Shown here: in pieces, positions 54,371-64,000 of the stretch | How the letters are laid out: every line of letters starts with the position of its first letter | How positions within the stretch are numbered: position 1 is the stretch's first letter | Assembly (NCBI RefSeq): GCF_009363715.1 | Contig: NZ_CP045404.1 | Location: 1,208,001-1,272,000, forward strand | Length of the DNA: 64,000 nt | Source: Roseovarius sp. THAF9 | GTDB taxonomy: Bacteria; Pseudomonadota; Alphaproteobacteria; Rhodobacterales; Rhodobacteraceae | Direction of reading: 5' to 3' | Translations under genes and position numbers: made by a program | The notes under the pieces: generated by a model | The model's database searches: none | Told to the model about the DNA's origin: nothing | What the model saw: only the letters and a program-made list of their open reading frames with translations

Positions 54371-55543
54371 TCAGGCCACCAGCTTGTCCTGCAGTCGGTC
54401 CAGCATGTCGAGGCATTGCGACAACTGGTCGAGCGCCACGAATTCGTCGGCCTTGTGCGCCTGCTCGATCGAGCCGGGGCCGCAGATCACCGCCGACATG
54501 CCCAGAGATTGAAAGATGCCGGCCTCGGTGCCGAAGGCCACGCATTCGGCGTGGTTGGCGCCGGTGAGTTCCGACACGATGGTGCGCGCCTCGTTGTCGG
54601 TGGTGGGGATGAGGCCCTCGACCTCGCCGATGACCTCGGTCACGATGTCCGACTCGGGATCGACGGCGCGCATGGCGGGCAAAAGCTCTTGCTCGATATA
54701 CGTTTTGAGCGAGTCCTTGACGAAATCGGCGTCGGAGGTCTGCACGGGCCGCATTTCCCAATCCACCACCGCCTCGCTGGGGATGACGTTGTGGGCCACG
54801 CCGCCCGACAGCCGCCCGGTGTTGATGGTGGTCCAGGGCGGCTCGAACAGGCTGTCGGCGGGGGCGCGGTCGCGCAGCCTGTGCTTGAGGTCCAGAAGGC
54901 GCGCGATGTAGCGCACGGCGTATTCCACCGCGTTGACGCCACGATCGGGGGCCGAGCCGTGGCCCGCCAGACCGGAAAAACGGGTGGTGTATTCGTAACA
55001 GCCCTTGTGCCCTTCTATCACGCGCATCATCGTCGGCTCGCCCACGATCGCCACGCCCGGGGTCAGGCCCTTGGCGCGCAGGGTATGGGCCAGCGCGCGG
55101 GCGCCGAAGCACCCGGTTTCCTCGTCATGGGTGAACGCGAAATGCAAAGGCCGGTCGGGGTTCAGCGCGGCATAGGTCGGGGCCATGGCCAGGGTGGCGG
55201 CGATGAACCCCTTCATGTCGCAAGTGCCACGGCCATAGAGCTGTCCGTCATGTTCCAGCATGTCAAAGGGGTTCGAGGCCCAGTCCTGATCGGCCACGGG
55301 CACAACGTCGCTATGGCCCGACAGCACGATGCCGCCATCGCGTTCGGGGCCGATGGTGGCGAAAAGGTTGGCCTTTTGCCCGGACGGGTCGGGAAAGATC
55401 TCGACCCGCGCGCCGACCATGTCGAGACGGTTGGCGATGGAGTTGATCAGGTCGATATTGGGGTCTGTCGATATCGTGGGAAAGCCGATCAGCTCGCCCA
55501 GAATGCGCGAGGTGCTGTCCAGCAGGTCCTGTCGATCCGGCAC
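54371..55543 (-). CDS. argE: Acetylornithine deacetylase (M20 family)
   Basis: This enzyme removes acetyl from N-acetylornithine in arginine synthesis. The 390 residues have the M20 metal sites: LSGHSDVVPV, YGRGTCDMKGF, and HDEETGCFGA, with the dimerisation domain in the middle. The GTG start at 55543 follows an AAGGGGG ribosome site; an upstream ATG would add 50 residues without homology. An ArgE-type member rather than DapE is judged by the sequence WASNPFDM and CVAFGTEAGIFQ. Confidence 0.9.
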   Translation of the reverse strand: MPDRQDLLDSTSRILGELIGFPTISTDPNIDLINSIANRLDMVGARVEIFPDPSGQKANLFATIGPERDGGIVLSGHSDVVPVADQDWASNPFDMLEHDGQLYGRGTCDMKGFIAATLAMAPTYAALNPDRPLHFAFTHDEETGCFGARALAHTLRAKGLTPGVAIVGEPTMMRVIEGHKGCYEYTTRFSGLAGHGSAPDRGVNAVEYAVRYIARLLDLKHRLRDRAPADSLFEPPWTTINTGRLSGGVAHNVIPSEAVVDWEMRPVQTSDADFVKDSLKTYIEQELLPAMRAVDPESDIVTEVIGEVEGLIPTTDNEARTIVSELTGANHAECVAFGTEAGIFQSLGMSAVICGPGSIEQAHKADEFVALDQLSQCLDMLDRLQDKLVA

Positions 55544-55812
55544 GTATTGCCCCCTTCTTTCAAAGTCCTTCCTGACGTTGATGCCCCTTGCCGGAAGGGT
55601 CAAGAGGGCAGGGTCGGATGGACGAAATTTAAGCGTACCCCGCCGCGCAACCCTTGGGAGATTGTTGCCAAGATGTCGACAGGCGTGGCTCATGTCGGTG
55701 TATGTGGTGTTGAAAATACTAGGCTTAGCCGTGGTTTGCCGCTATAAACCCGGCACAATAAAAAGTCTGCACCGTGAAAACACGGGCGGTATTGAGGAAG
55801 AGCGGTGATACT

Positions 55813-58800
55813 ATGACGGCGGTCAATTATGTGGCCCGCAGCGATGCGGGCCAAGTGAATCGTGGTGAGATTTCAAAAGATCAGGGGGCGACGCCGATCT
55901 GGGCCGGCGGCGGCCAGGAAATCTCTTTGAACCTTCGGCAAATCGACATCAGCGGGTACGAGCGTGTCGGCCAGAACCTTGAGGTGCGGTTGACGGACGG
56001 TCGCGTCGTTGTGTTGGAGGGGTATTTCGGAGCCGATGGCGAACCGGCGAGCCGGTTGTTCATTTCGGCGGACGGATATCTGAACGAGGTCACGCTGGTC
56101 GAGGCCTCTGACGGAGCGGTTTATGCGCAATACGGCCCGACCGAAGTGTGGGGCAAGTGGAGCCCGTCGGACGACCTAATCTTTCTTGATGGGTCAGAGG
56201 TTGCCAACATGGCCGGCCAGGACGAGGAAGTGTCGATGCTGGGCGCGGACCTGCTGGGCGGATCGAGCCTGTTGGGGCTGGGCGGCGCGGGGGCCGCGGG
56301 GCTGGGTGCTGTGGCAGTGGTCGGCGGCCTGGGCGACGAGGATGGACCGGGGCGCGTCGCGCCCACCGTGGACGATAACGGTCCGATCGTGATCGGCGGC
56401 GACGACGCCGGACCCGATGACAGCCCGATCACCATCACCGGAACGGCGACGCCCGGTTCGGACGTGGTGGTGCAGATTGGCGACGAGGTGATCGAGACCA
56501 CATCGGACAGCAGCGGCGATTGGACCGTGACTTTCGAGGGCGATGATTTCCCGGATGATGGGGACCACACGGTCAACGTGGCCGTGACCGAGCCCAACGG
56601 CACGGAGACCGGCCTGACCGGCCCTGACGTGGTGATCGACACCACCCCGCCCGGTACCAGCTTGCTGGACGGTACGGTGGATACCGGCGACATCGTCAAT
56701 GCCGAGGAATACGACGCGGGCTTCGAGATCACCGGCGAGGGCGAAGTCGGCGCCTCGGTCAGCGTGACCATCGACGGCACCACACATGAGACGTTGGTGG
56801 ACGACGCCGGCACCTGGTCTGTGACCTTTGCGCCCGGTGACGTGTCCACGGGGGAGTACACGACCGACGTGGTCGTGGTGTCGACGGACGCCTATGGCAA
56901 CACCACGACGATTTCCGAGACCGTCGAGATCGACACGGTGCCGCATCCGATTGGTGTGAACGCCGACAGCGTGGGGGGCGACGGCACGGTCAATGCCGCC
57001 GAGATGGCGGGCGGGTTCGCGGTCACCGGCACCTCGGCGCCCGGCGCGGCGGTGGAGGTGACGATCCAGGGGGTGACCCACAGCGTCGTGACCGGCGCGG
57101 ACGGCACCTGGGTGGCGAATTTCAGCGCGGGCGAGCTGCCGCAAGGTACGTATGATGCCACCGTCACGGCCACCACGGTGGACGGGGCGGGCAACGGGTC
57201 TTCGGCGACCGGCACGTTCCAGGTGGACACCGATGGCCAGGTCAGCATCACCAGCCAGCATGGCGGCGCGGACGGGGTCATCAACCAGGCCGAGCACGGA
57301 TCGGGGCTTGTTGTGACCGGCACCACCGAGCCGGGCAGCACGGTCGTGGTGCAGCTGGGCAACCAGAGCGTCAACGCAACGGTCGATCCTTCGGGCGCGT
57401 GGACGGCCAGCTTTGCCGCCGGGCAGATTCCGACGGGGACGTACACAACCACCCTCAGCGCCACCACCACGGATGGCGCGGGCAATGTTCAGACCGCCAG
57501 CCAGAGCGTGAATGTCGATACCGAGGCCGGGGCGCTGACCCTGAATGCCGCCAGCATTGGTGGGGACGGCACGATCAATGCTGCCGAGGCCGCGGCGGGC
57601 GTCGCGGTGACCGGCACCGCCGATCCCGGCGCGGTTGTCGCGGTCAGCCTTGGCGGGATGGTGCACAACGCGCTGGCCGACGCCGCGGGCAACTGGCAGA
57701 CCACCTATATGCCGGGCGAGATCCCGGGCGGCGATTATGACGCGCCGGTCAGCGCCAGCGTGATCGACGCCGCCGGCAACAGCCGGTCGCTGGCGGCCAC
57801 CGTGGCGGTGGACACGCAGGTCGACAACCTGAGCCTGAGCGACTTGGGCGTGGCGATCGGTGCCGATGGCGGCGACGTGATCAATGCCGATATCGCCGCG
57901 GCAGGCTTCCCGGTCAGCGGCACGATCGAGCCGGGATCGACGGTCAGCGTCACGCTGGCCGGTGTCACCCGGCAGGCCAGCGTCGACGCCAACGGCAATT
58001 GGGTGGCCAATTTCGGGCCGAACGTGATCCAGGGCGGCGAATATATGGCCGATATCGTGATCGACGTGGTCGACGCCGCGAGCAACCCTGCGCAGCTGGC
58101 CGACCAGGTCCGGGTCGACACGCTGGTCAACAGTCTGAGCCAGGACGCCGCGCCGGTCGAGGGCGATGACGTGATCAACGCCGCAGAGGCTGCCGACGGC
58201 GTGACCGTGACCGGCGAGGTCGAGCCGGGCTCGACCGTGTCGGTGCAGGTCTTCGGCCAGGCCTACGCGGCAGTGGTCGGCGCGGGCGGCGCCTGGGTGC
58301 TGGACATCCCGGCCGGGGACATCCCGCTGACCGAACAGAGCTATGACATGATCGTCACGGCCACAGACGGCGCGGGCAACACCAGCCAGATCACGAGCAG
58401 CCTGACGGTGGATGCGGTGGCGCCCGACGACCCCGACGTGGTGGGGTACTTCCGCGAGGGCGGGGGGTATCGCAACGTGACGCTGGAAACCTCCGAAGAC
58501 GAGGTGTCGATCCACGGGGTCGACGCGGGCGGCACCGTGAGCGAGCTGTCGATCCACGCGCAGGAGAACGCGTTCCTGGGCGAGACGGACTACTTCTTTA
58601 CCGACGGCGCGGGCAATCCCGCCAGCATTCCCGACGGCTCGCAACTGGTGGTAACCGGGACCGACGCCGCGGGCAACGCGTCGAGCACCTACCTGGTGCT
58701 GGACGAGACCAGCACCAACACCGTGGATGCAGGCGCCGCCGGCCTTTCGCCGTTCCAGATCGAGACCATCGACCTGCGCTTCGGCGACCAGAGCCAGCTG

Positions 58801-59010
58801 ACCCTGACAGAAGATCAGGTACTGGCCCTGTCGGACAATTCCGACCAGGTGGTGGTGCGCGGCGGGGCGGACGACACCGTGACCATAGCGGGCGCACAGA
58901 ATCCCGGGTCGACCACGATCGACGGGCAGGGGTTCGACATCTACACGCTGGGCGACGACGCCACGGTGGTCATCGACGACGACATCAACGTGGGAACCGC
59001 CACGATCTGA
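55813..59010 (+). CDS. BapA/LapA-like repeat adhesin secreted by type I secretion
   Basis: This large cell-surface adhesin has 1065 residues. The N-terminal 130 residues form a BapA-prefix-like retention domain (ISLNLRQIDISGYERVGQNLEVRL). A glycine/alanine-rich hydrophobic segment follows (about 150-172, GLGGAGAAGLGAVAVVGG). Next are seven Ig-like repeats of about 95-100 residues (nt 56360 to about 58440), each with a VNAAE or INAAE start and a GTW...F/Y...G central motif. The unique C-terminus (DAGAAGLSPFQIETIDLRFGD, then VRGGADDTVTIAG) should carry the secretion signal. Classical RTX nonapeptides are missing. The type I secretion genes follow immediately. Confidence 0.88.
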   Translation: MTAVNYVARSDAGQVNRGEISKDQGATPIWAGGGQEISLNLRQIDISGYERVGQNLEVRLTDGRVVVLEGYFGADGEPASRLFISADGYLNEVTLVEASDGAVYAQYGPTEVWGKWSPSDDLIFLDGSEVANMAGQDEEVSMLGADLLGGSSLLGLGGAGAAGLGAVAVVGGLGDEDGPGRVAPTVDDNGPIVIGGDDAGPDDSPITITGTATPGSDVVVQIGDEVIETTSDSSGDWTVTFEGDDFPDDGDHTVNVAVTEPNGTETGLTGPDVVIDTTPPGTSLLDGTVDTGDIVNAEEYDAGFEITGEGEVGASVSVTIDGTTHETLVDDAGTWSVTFAPGDVSTGEYTTDVVVVSTDAYGNTTTISETVEIDTVPHPIGVNADSVGGDGTVNAAEMAGGFAVTGTSAPGAAVEVTIQGVTHSVVTGADGTWVANFSAGELPQGTYDATVTATTVDGAGNGSSATGTFQVDTDGQVSITSQHGGADGVINQAEHGSGLVVTGTTEPGSTVVVQLGNQSVNATVDPSGAWTASFAAGQIPTGTYTTTLSATTTDGAGNVQTASQSVNVDTEAGALTLNAASIGGDGTINAAEAAAGVAVTGTADPGAVVAVSLGGMVHNALADAAGNWQTTYMPGEIPGGDYDAPVSASVIDAAGNSRSLAATVAVDTQVDNLSLSDLGVAIGADGGDVINADIAAAGFPVSGTIEPGSTVSVTLAGVTRQASVDANGNWVANFGPNVIQGGEYMADIVIDVVDAASNPAQLADQVRVDTLVNSLSQDAAPVEGDDVINAAEAADGVTVTGEVEPGSTVSVQVFGQAYAAVVGAGGAWVLDIPAGDIPLTEQSYDMIVTATDGAGNTSQITSSLTVDAVAPDDPDVVGYFREGGGYRNVTLETSEDEVSIHGVDAGGTVSELSIHAQENAFLGETDYFFTDGAGNPASIPDGSQLVVTGTDAAGNASSTYLVLDETSTNTVDAGAAGLSPFQIETIDLRFGDQSQLTLTEDQVLALSDNSDQVVVRGGADDTVTIAGAQNPGSTTIDGQGFDIYTLGDDATVVIDDDINVGTATI
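56360..58440 (+). repeat. Seven tandem Ig-like repeats within the adhesin
   Basis: Seven protein-level repeats share INAAE-type beginnings, V(T/S)GT...PG(S/A)xV xVxL, a conserved W about 30 residues later, and a terminal VDT. They differ at DNA level, so this is an old expansion. Copy number may vary between strains. Confidence 0.85.
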
Positions 59011-59096
59011 CATGGCAATCTGGTCCGGGCGGCGGCGCAAGGCGTGGCCCGGACAGCAAAAAGACTTGAAAAGAAGCGACCGAAAGAAGGCGCGAT

Positions 59097-60431
59097 ATGG
59101 GGCAGAGGGTACGACACATCAAATGGGCATGGCTTGCACTGGCAGGCCTGTCCTTGCCGGGCTGCATGAGCGCGGTGCCAAGTGACGAGATCGAGGGGGA
59201 AAGCGTGCAGGTCTCAAGGCTGGCCGGGGTGACCCCGCCGCCGGGCGCCATCGCCGCGGCCCGCGAGGAGGCGGAAACCTCGGTCATCATCACCGAGCTT
59301 CTGGGGCGCGAAAGCGTCCTGCCCGCGGGCAGCGCCTTTGCCCGGGTCAGTGACGCGGTTCTGAAAGCCGATGCGCGGGCCTCGGCATCGGAGCTGAAGG
59401 CGGCACGGCTGCGCGCGCAGGCGGCGAGCAAGAACTGGCTGCCGCGTGTGGGGCCGGTTGTCAGCCTCGCCAGTCTGAGCGACGTGGTGACGCAACTGGC
59501 GGTTGACATGGTCCTGTTCGATCACGGCCGCAAGAAGGCCGAGCGCGACTTTGCCAAGGCCGATGTGGAACTGGCGGCGGTCACTCTGTCGGAGGACACC
59601 AACGCGCGGGTGCTGACCGCGCTGTCGCTTTATCTTGACGGGGCCGAGGCGCGCGAGCGGGCGGCGCTGGAACGCCGCACGCTGAAGGATATGGAGCGGT
59701 TCGAATACATCATGCAGGAGCGCGTGCGCGGCGGCGTGTCGGACCGCAGCGACCTCGGCGTGCTGCGCCAGAAGCTGGCCGAGATCCGCGCCCGGCTCGC
59801 CGCGGCGGAAGAGGCCGGGGCGACCGCGCGGGCGGAACTGAACGCGATGAGCGCCGTGCCGCTGGACGATGTGACGGGTCTTGCCGATGTGCGCGTTGGT
59901 AGTTTCGACGCGCGTCCGCTGGATATTCTGCGGGCCGAGGCCGAGCGCGACCGTGACATCGCGCAGGCGCGGGTGGACCGTGCCGGTCTGCTGCCGGGGA
60001 TCAATGCCGGCGGCACGCTGGGCAGCGGCGGCACGGGTGTGACCGTCAATGCCGGACAGGACAGTCTGCTGGGCATCGGCACCGGTGCCAGCCTGAAGGC
60101 GATCAAGGCCGTCGAAGAGGCCAGCGGCCGCCGCGTCGCCCAAGCCTCTGAAGAGGCCACGCGCCAGATCAGCCGCCTTGAAAGCCGTCTGAAGGCGCTG
60201 GGCCGGCAGGTGGGCGAGGCCAGCCAATTGACGCAGGAGGCCAAGCGCAACCTCGACCTGTTCCAGGGTCAATACGATGCCGGACAGCGGCAGGTTATGG
60301 ACGTGGTCGGCGTGTACGAGACCTTCGCCGAGCAGCAATCGCGGCAGGTCGGCCTGAAATACGACCTGGCGCTGACGCGGCTGCAACTGGCGCGCGCCAT
60401 GGGGCTTTTGGCAAACGGGGGGCGGATTTGA
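59097..60431 (+). CDS. TolC-like outer-membrane channel lipoprotein of the type I secretion system
   Basis: This 444-residue protein has a lipoprotein signal with Cys23 (LPGC) and long alpha-helical coiled regions with two repeats typical of OEP channels (SELKAARLRAQAASKNWLPRVGP, and later RDIAQARVDRAGLLPGI). It lies between the adhesin and the ABC transporter and should export the adhesin across the outer membrane. The end (LTRLQLARAMGLL) overlaps the ABC gene by four bases. Confidence 0.88.
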   Translation: MGQRVRHIKWAWLALAGLSLPGCMSAVPSDEIEGESVQVSRLAGVTPPPGAIAAAREEAETSVIITELLGRESVLPAGSAFARVSDAVLKADARASASELKAARLRAQAASKNWLPRVGPVVSLASLSDVVTQLAVDMVLFDHGRKKAERDFAKADVELAAVTLSEDTNARVLTALSLYLDGAEARERAALERRTLKDMERFEYIMQERVRGGVSDRSDLGVLRQKLAEIRARLAAAEEAGATARAELNAMSAVPLDDVTGLADVRVGSFDARPLDILRAEAERDRDIAQARVDRAGLLPGINAGGTLGSGGTGVTVNAGQDSLLGIGTGASLKAIKAVEEASGRRVAQASEEATRQISRLESRLKALGRQVGEASQLTQEAKRNLDLFQGQYDAGQRQVMDVVGVYETFAEQQSRQVGLKYDLALTRLQLARAMGLLANGGRI

Positions 60432-62701
60432 GCGGACCGCCGGTGGCCCTGACGATCACGTCGGGACGCGTGCGCCGGCCCTCTGCGGTGTCAAATGCCG
60501 ATGCGCCGCCGTGCCAGCCGGTGGGGGCCGCGCCGCAACAACAGCCGCACGTTTCCGCACATTCGCAAGATGCTGGCCAGTCACGCCCCGGCGCCCGGGC
60601 CGAGGCCCGCGCGGAACTGGGTGCGGCCTACGCGGCCCTGCTGGGCGTGCCTGCCGTGGCCCGCGACATTCGCGAGGCGATGATTGCATCGGACGCCCAA
60701 AGCCCCGCAGACCTGCCACAGCCCGACGCCATGGCCGAAGGGCTGGCGGCGGTGGGGCTGAAAACGGCCGTCGAGGTCATCACCCGCCTGACCGAGGACA
60801 TTTGGCCCGCGCTGGCGCAGATGACCAGCGGGCAGTTTGTGCTGGTGCTGGGGCAGGAGCGCGACGCGCTGACGATCCACGACACGACCTGCACCGACAA
60901 CCGCGCCAGTGTTGCGCTGGCCGAGTTCGAGCCTTTTTTCACCGGCGTGATCGTCCGTGCCGAGGCGCCGCTGGGCGCGCTGTCGAAGGCCCATGTGCCC
61001 GCCACCGAGACGCCGCACTGGTTCTGGGGGCAGTTCGGGCGCTTCCGCCGCCAGTTCGCAGAAATCACGCTGGGGTCGTTCGTGGCCAACCTTCTGGCGG
61101 TGGCAGTCGCGCTTTTCGCCTTGCAGGTCTATGACCGGGTGATCCCGCACCAGTCCGAGGCGACGCTTTGGGTGCTGGCCGCGGGCGCGGGGCTGGCGCT
61201 GGTGATGGAGGCGCTGATCAAGGTCGCCCGCGCCCGCCTGATGGACGGGGCCGGGCGGCAGATCGAACTGGACGTGCAGAGCCTGTTGATGAACCGGGTG
61301 CTGGGGATGCGCTCGGACTTGGCCGGGCGGCAGCCGTCGCAGCTGTTTTCGGCGATCCGTGAGTTCGGGTCGGTGCGGGAGTTCTTCACCGCCTCGACCA
61401 TCGGCACGCTGGCGGATGTGCCGTTCATCTTCGTCTTTCTTCTGCTGGTGGCGTCGATCGCGGGCAATGTTGTCTGGGTGCTGGTGCTGGGCGGGATCCT
61501 GATGGTGGTGCCGGGGCTGCTGCTGCAACGCCGGATGATCCGCCTGACGCGCGAGGCGCAGGGCGCATCGGCCAAATCCTCGCGCCTGCTGCACGAGGCG
61601 ATATTCGAGCTGGATACACTCAAGACCCAACGCGCCGAGGACCGGTTCCGCCGCCTGTGGCAGGACCTGACGCTGTTGCAGGCCACCAAGTCGAGCGAAC
61701 AGCGCCAGATCGCCGCGACACTGACCTTCTGGAGCCAGGCGGTGCAACAGGGCACCTACGTGGTCGCGGTGATCGCGGGCACATACCTGGTCTTTGCCGG
61801 GCAGTTCACCGTGGGGACCATCATTGCGGTAAGTATCCTGACCAGTCGCACGCTGGCGCCTCTGACACAGCTGGCGGGCACCATGGCGCGGTGGAGCAAC
61901 GTCAAATCCGCGCTGGACGGCATGGATGCGATCGCGCTGGCGGCGCAGGATGCCGAGGAGGGGCGCAGCTATCTTCGGCGCGAAACGCTGGAGGGCGGGT
62001 TCGGCCTGCGCGAGGTTCAGTTCGGTTATGACGAGGGGGCCGCGCCGGTTCTGGATATCGCCGCGCTGGATATCAAGCCGGGGCAGCGCGTGGCGGTGCT
62101 GGGCACCAATGGCTCGGGCAAGTCGACCTTCCTCAAGCTGTTGTCGGGGCTTTACGCACCGGGGCGCGGCCGGGTGATGGTGGACGGCACCGACATGGGG
62201 CAGGTGGCGCCGCGCGACCTGCGCCGGTTGATCGGCTACCTGGGGCAGGACGTGCGGCTGTTTTCAGGCACGCTGCGCGAGAACCTGACCCTCAGCCTTC
62301 TGGAACGTGACGACGCGCGGCTGATGGCGGCGTTGGACTTTGCCGGTCTGGGGCCGTTCGTGCGCGGTCACCCCAAGGGGCTGGACCTGAATATTCTCGA
62401 TGGCGGGCAGGGGCTGAGCCAGGGGCAGCGGCAGTCGATCGGCTGGGCGCGGCTGTGGTTGCAGGACCCGCGCATCTGCCTTCTGGACGAGCCGACGGCG
62501 GCGCTGGACCAGACGCTGGAACGCACGCTGGTCAGCCGGCTGGAGACGTGGCTGCAGGGCCGCACGGCGGTCATCGCGACGCACCGGATGCCGATCCTGC
62601 AGCTCACCGATCGAACGCTGATATTGCAGGCGGGCCGGATGACGGTGGACGGGCCGCGCGACAAGGTGCTGGCGCATCTGGCTCATGCGAGAGGGGCCTG
62701 A
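60428..62701 (+). CDS. Type I secretion ABC transporter (LapB-like)
   Basis: This inner-membrane ATPase of 757 residues exports the adhesin. An N-terminal cytoplasmic C39-like domain lacks the catalytic Cys, as in LapB/HlyB-type exporters. A six-helix membrane region follows (about 215-500). The nucleotide-binding domain has Walker A GTNGSGKST near residue 558, the signature LSQGQRQ, and Walker B CLLDEPTAALD near 684. It starts at TTG 60428 and has an extended, Pro/Ala-rich N-terminus of about 60 residues. Confidence 0.92.
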   Translation: MSGPPVALTITSGRVRRPSAVSNADAPPCQPVGAAPQQQPHVSAHSQDAGQSRPGARAEARAELGAAYAALLGVPAVARDIREAMIASDAQSPADLPQPDAMAEGLAAVGLKTAVEVITRLTEDIWPALAQMTSGQFVLVLGQERDALTIHDTTCTDNRASVALAEFEPFFTGVIVRAEAPLGALSKAHVPATETPHWFWGQFGRFRRQFAEITLGSFVANLLAVAVALFALQVYDRVIPHQSEATLWVLAAGAGLALVMEALIKVARARLMDGAGRQIELDVQSLLMNRVLGMRSDLAGRQPSQLFSAIREFGSVREFFTASTIGTLADVPFIFVFLLLVASIAGNVVWVLVLGGILMVVPGLLLQRRMIRLTREAQGASAKSSRLLHEAIFELDTLKTQRAEDRFRRLWQDLTLLQATKSSEQRQIAATLTFWSQAVQQGTYVVAVIAGTYLVFAGQFTVGTIIAVSILTSRTLAPLTQLAGTMARWSNVKSALDGMDAIALAAQDAEEGRSYLRRETLEGGFGLREVQFGYDEGAAPVLDIAALDIKPGQRVAVLGTNGSGKSTFLKLLSGLYAPGRGRVMVDGTDMGQVAPRDLRRLIGYLGQDVRLFSGTLRENLTLSLLERDDARLMAALDFAGLGPFVRGHPKGLDLNILDGGQGLSQGQRQSIGWARLWLQDPRICLLDEPTAALDQTLERTLVSRLETWLQGRTAVIATHRMPILQLTDRTLILQAGRMTVDGPRDKVLAHLAHARGA

Positions 62702-62702
62702 A

Positions 62703-63893
62703 ATGGCGATGACGGGTGTCTCCCTGGCCTCTAGCCGCAGAACTGCGCGGCTGCGCGGACCCAGCCTGACGATCTGGCTTTGCGCCGCAACGGTGATGCT
62801 GTTCATCCTGTGGGCGGCGGTGGCCTGGGTTGACGAGATCGTGCGCGCCGACGGCTCTTTCATCTCGTCGTCGCGGCCGCAGATCATCCAGAACCTCGAA
62901 GGCGGCATTCTGGCAGAGCTGCTGGTGGCCGAAGGCGAGGAGGTCGCGCGCGGCACGGTGCTGGCGCGGCTGCACGGCACGCAGTTCCGGTCCTCGGTGG
63001 ACGACATCTCGGATCAGATCGCGGCGCTGGATATCCGCCGCCTGCGGCTGGAGGCGGAACTGGCGGGACAGTATGATTTCACGGCGCCCGAGGGGATGGC
63101 GGAACGGTATCCGGCGATCATGGCTTCGGAACGCGCGCTGCTGGCCGCGCGGCAGGCGGATTTCGTCAAGCGCAGCGAAGGGGCCAAGGCGATCCTGGCG
63201 CAGGCGGCCGAGGAACGGGCGCTTTTGGAGGACCTGCTGAAGAAAAAGATCGTGGCCCTCATCGAGGTGACGCGCGCCCGAAAGGCTCATGCGGATGCGC
63301 AGAAGAAATACGACGAGATCGTCACCCAGTCCGAGCTGGAGCGGGCGCAGGCCTATTCCGACACGCTGAAGGAAATCGCGACGCTGCGGCAGACCTTGCG
63401 GGCCAGCGAGGATCAGCTGAACCGGACCGTGCTGACCAGTCCGATGCGCGGGATCGTCAACAACCTGAACGTCACCACGATCGGGGGCGTGGTGCGTCCG
63501 GGCGAGCAGATCCTGGAGATCATACCGCTGGACGAGGAGCTTTTCGTCGAGGCGCGCGTCGCGCCCGAGAACATCGCCAATCTCAAGCGCGGGCAGGCGG
63601 CGACGATCAAGCTGACGGCCTATGACTACACGATCTACGGCACGCTGAAAGGGCATGTGGATTTCATTTCCGCCGACACGTTCAAGGACGAGCGCGCCCG
63701 CGATCCTGATGGCGACCCGCATTACAAGGTCAGCCTGCGCGTGGACCGCACCGGTCTGACCCCGCGCCAGCAGGCAATCGAGATCCGCCCCGGCATGCAG
63801 GCCCAGGTCGAGCTGCACACAGGGGGCAAGACGGTGCTGCAATACCTGCTGAAGCCGCTCTACAAGAGCCAGGAAGCCTTTCGCGAGCCTTGA
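62703..63893 (+). CDS. Type I secretion membrane fusion protein (HlyD/LapC-like)
   Basis: This periplasmic adaptor of 396 residues links the ABC transporter and the TolC-like channel. It has one N-terminal membrane helix (about 24-45, LTIWLCAATVMLFILWAAVAWV), lipoyl/barrel-sandwich segments (ILAELLVAEGEEVARGTVLARL and GIVNNLNVTTIGGVVRPGEQILEI), and a coiled-coil hairpin in between. The ATG is one base after the stop of the ABC gene. No gene is seen after it up to 64000. Confidence 0.92.
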   Translation: MAMTGVSLASSRRTARLRGPSLTIWLCAATVMLFILWAAVAWVDEIVRADGSFISSSRPQIIQNLEGGILAELLVAEGEEVARGTVLARLHGTQFRSSVDDISDQIAALDIRRLRLEAELAGQYDFTAPEGMAERYPAIMASERALLAARQADFVKRSEGAKAILAQAAEERALLEDLLKKKIVALIEVTRARKAHADAQKKYDEIVTQSELERAQAYSDTLKEIATLRQTLRASEDQLNRTVLTSPMRGIVNNLNVTTIGGVVRPGEQILEIIPLDEELFVEARVAPENIANLKRGQAATIKLTAYDYTIYGTLKGHVDFISADTFKDERARDPDGDPHYKVSLRVDRTGLTPRQQAIEIRPGMQAQVELHTGGKTVLQYLLKPLYKSQEAFREP

Positions 63894-64000
63894 GTCCCGC
63901 ATGATCCCAAGGAGCGCGTTTCACGCGCGCAGGATGTCTCGTCGTCGTTGCCTCCTCCTCGGGCGCAAATGGTGAGGTGACGTATTTACCGGATGTGCCG

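Noticed and set aside
56360..58440. CRISPR-like or DNA tandem repeat signal
   Set aside because: The periodicity is at protein level (Ig-like units of about 95-100 residues) with diverged DNA, and no spacers or cas genes are present.
56194..59040. A very long open frame on the minus strand opposite the adhesin
   Set aside because: Its translation has no domain pattern and is rich in Arg, His and Gly from the GC-rich codon structure of the opposite strand. The plus-strand reading is a clear repeat adhesin.

Overview
The window comes from a GC-rich alphaproteobacterium of the Rhodobacterales (Roseobacter group). The main grounds are a SAM/SAH riboswitch before metK (a class known from this order), the irr-fabA...fabB-fabI cluster, the phoH-ybeY-corC-lnt-metK-trmB neighbourhood, and Entner-Doudoroff genes. 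No species is named, because nothing here fixes it.

Layout. 132-4205: edd-eda-pgi, a coupled sugar catabolic operon. 4206-11260: an AT-richer accessory island. It holds a complete IS3-family element (4406-5916), a gene remnant cut by that IS, a MmeI-like type IIL restriction-modification enzyme, a HEPN-domain protein, an Mrr-type endonuclease and an unknown protein. It stops beside a tRNA-Ser(UGA) gene whose 3' end faces the island. 11554-18013: housekeeping genes for a SPOR lipoprotein, a DD-carboxypeptidase, tmk, holB, tatD, an MBL-fold hydrolase and an AEC carrier. 18142-20613: an ECF sigma factor, a membrane anti-sigma-like protein and an exported subtilase. 20703-24535 (minus): an enolase-superfamily enzyme, a zinc alcohol dehydrogenase and a Tet-like MFS exporter. 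24631-26454: three tandem paralogues of an unknown family. 26575-32215 (minus): pcaD, a small membrane protein, a nuclease-like protein and a four-gene overlapping operon (HAD dehalogenase, alpha/beta hydrolase, threonine dehydratase-like, macro domain). 32383-39849: FKBP, quinone reductase, irr, and fabA/fabB/fabI with an HWE histidine kinase inserted between fabA and fabB. 39942-42765: small accessory genes, including a broken PACE-type efflux gene and a Tat-exported dioxygenase-like protein beside a haem-binding membrane protein. 42880-53005: miaB, an OmpA-like protein and lipoprotein pair that share a cysteine domain, phoH-ybeY-corC-lnt, riboswitch-metK, a BASS transporter and trmB. 53183-55543: small membrane proteins and argE. 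55813-63893: a BapA/LapA-like repeat adhesin with its own type I secretion system (TolC-like, ABC, HlyD-like).

The strongest candidates for a second look are the restriction/HEPN island, the three-paralogue array, the sigma/anti-sigma/subtilase module, and the OmpA-lipoprotein pair. All family assignments were made by reading motifs and comparing with remembered families. No database search was run.
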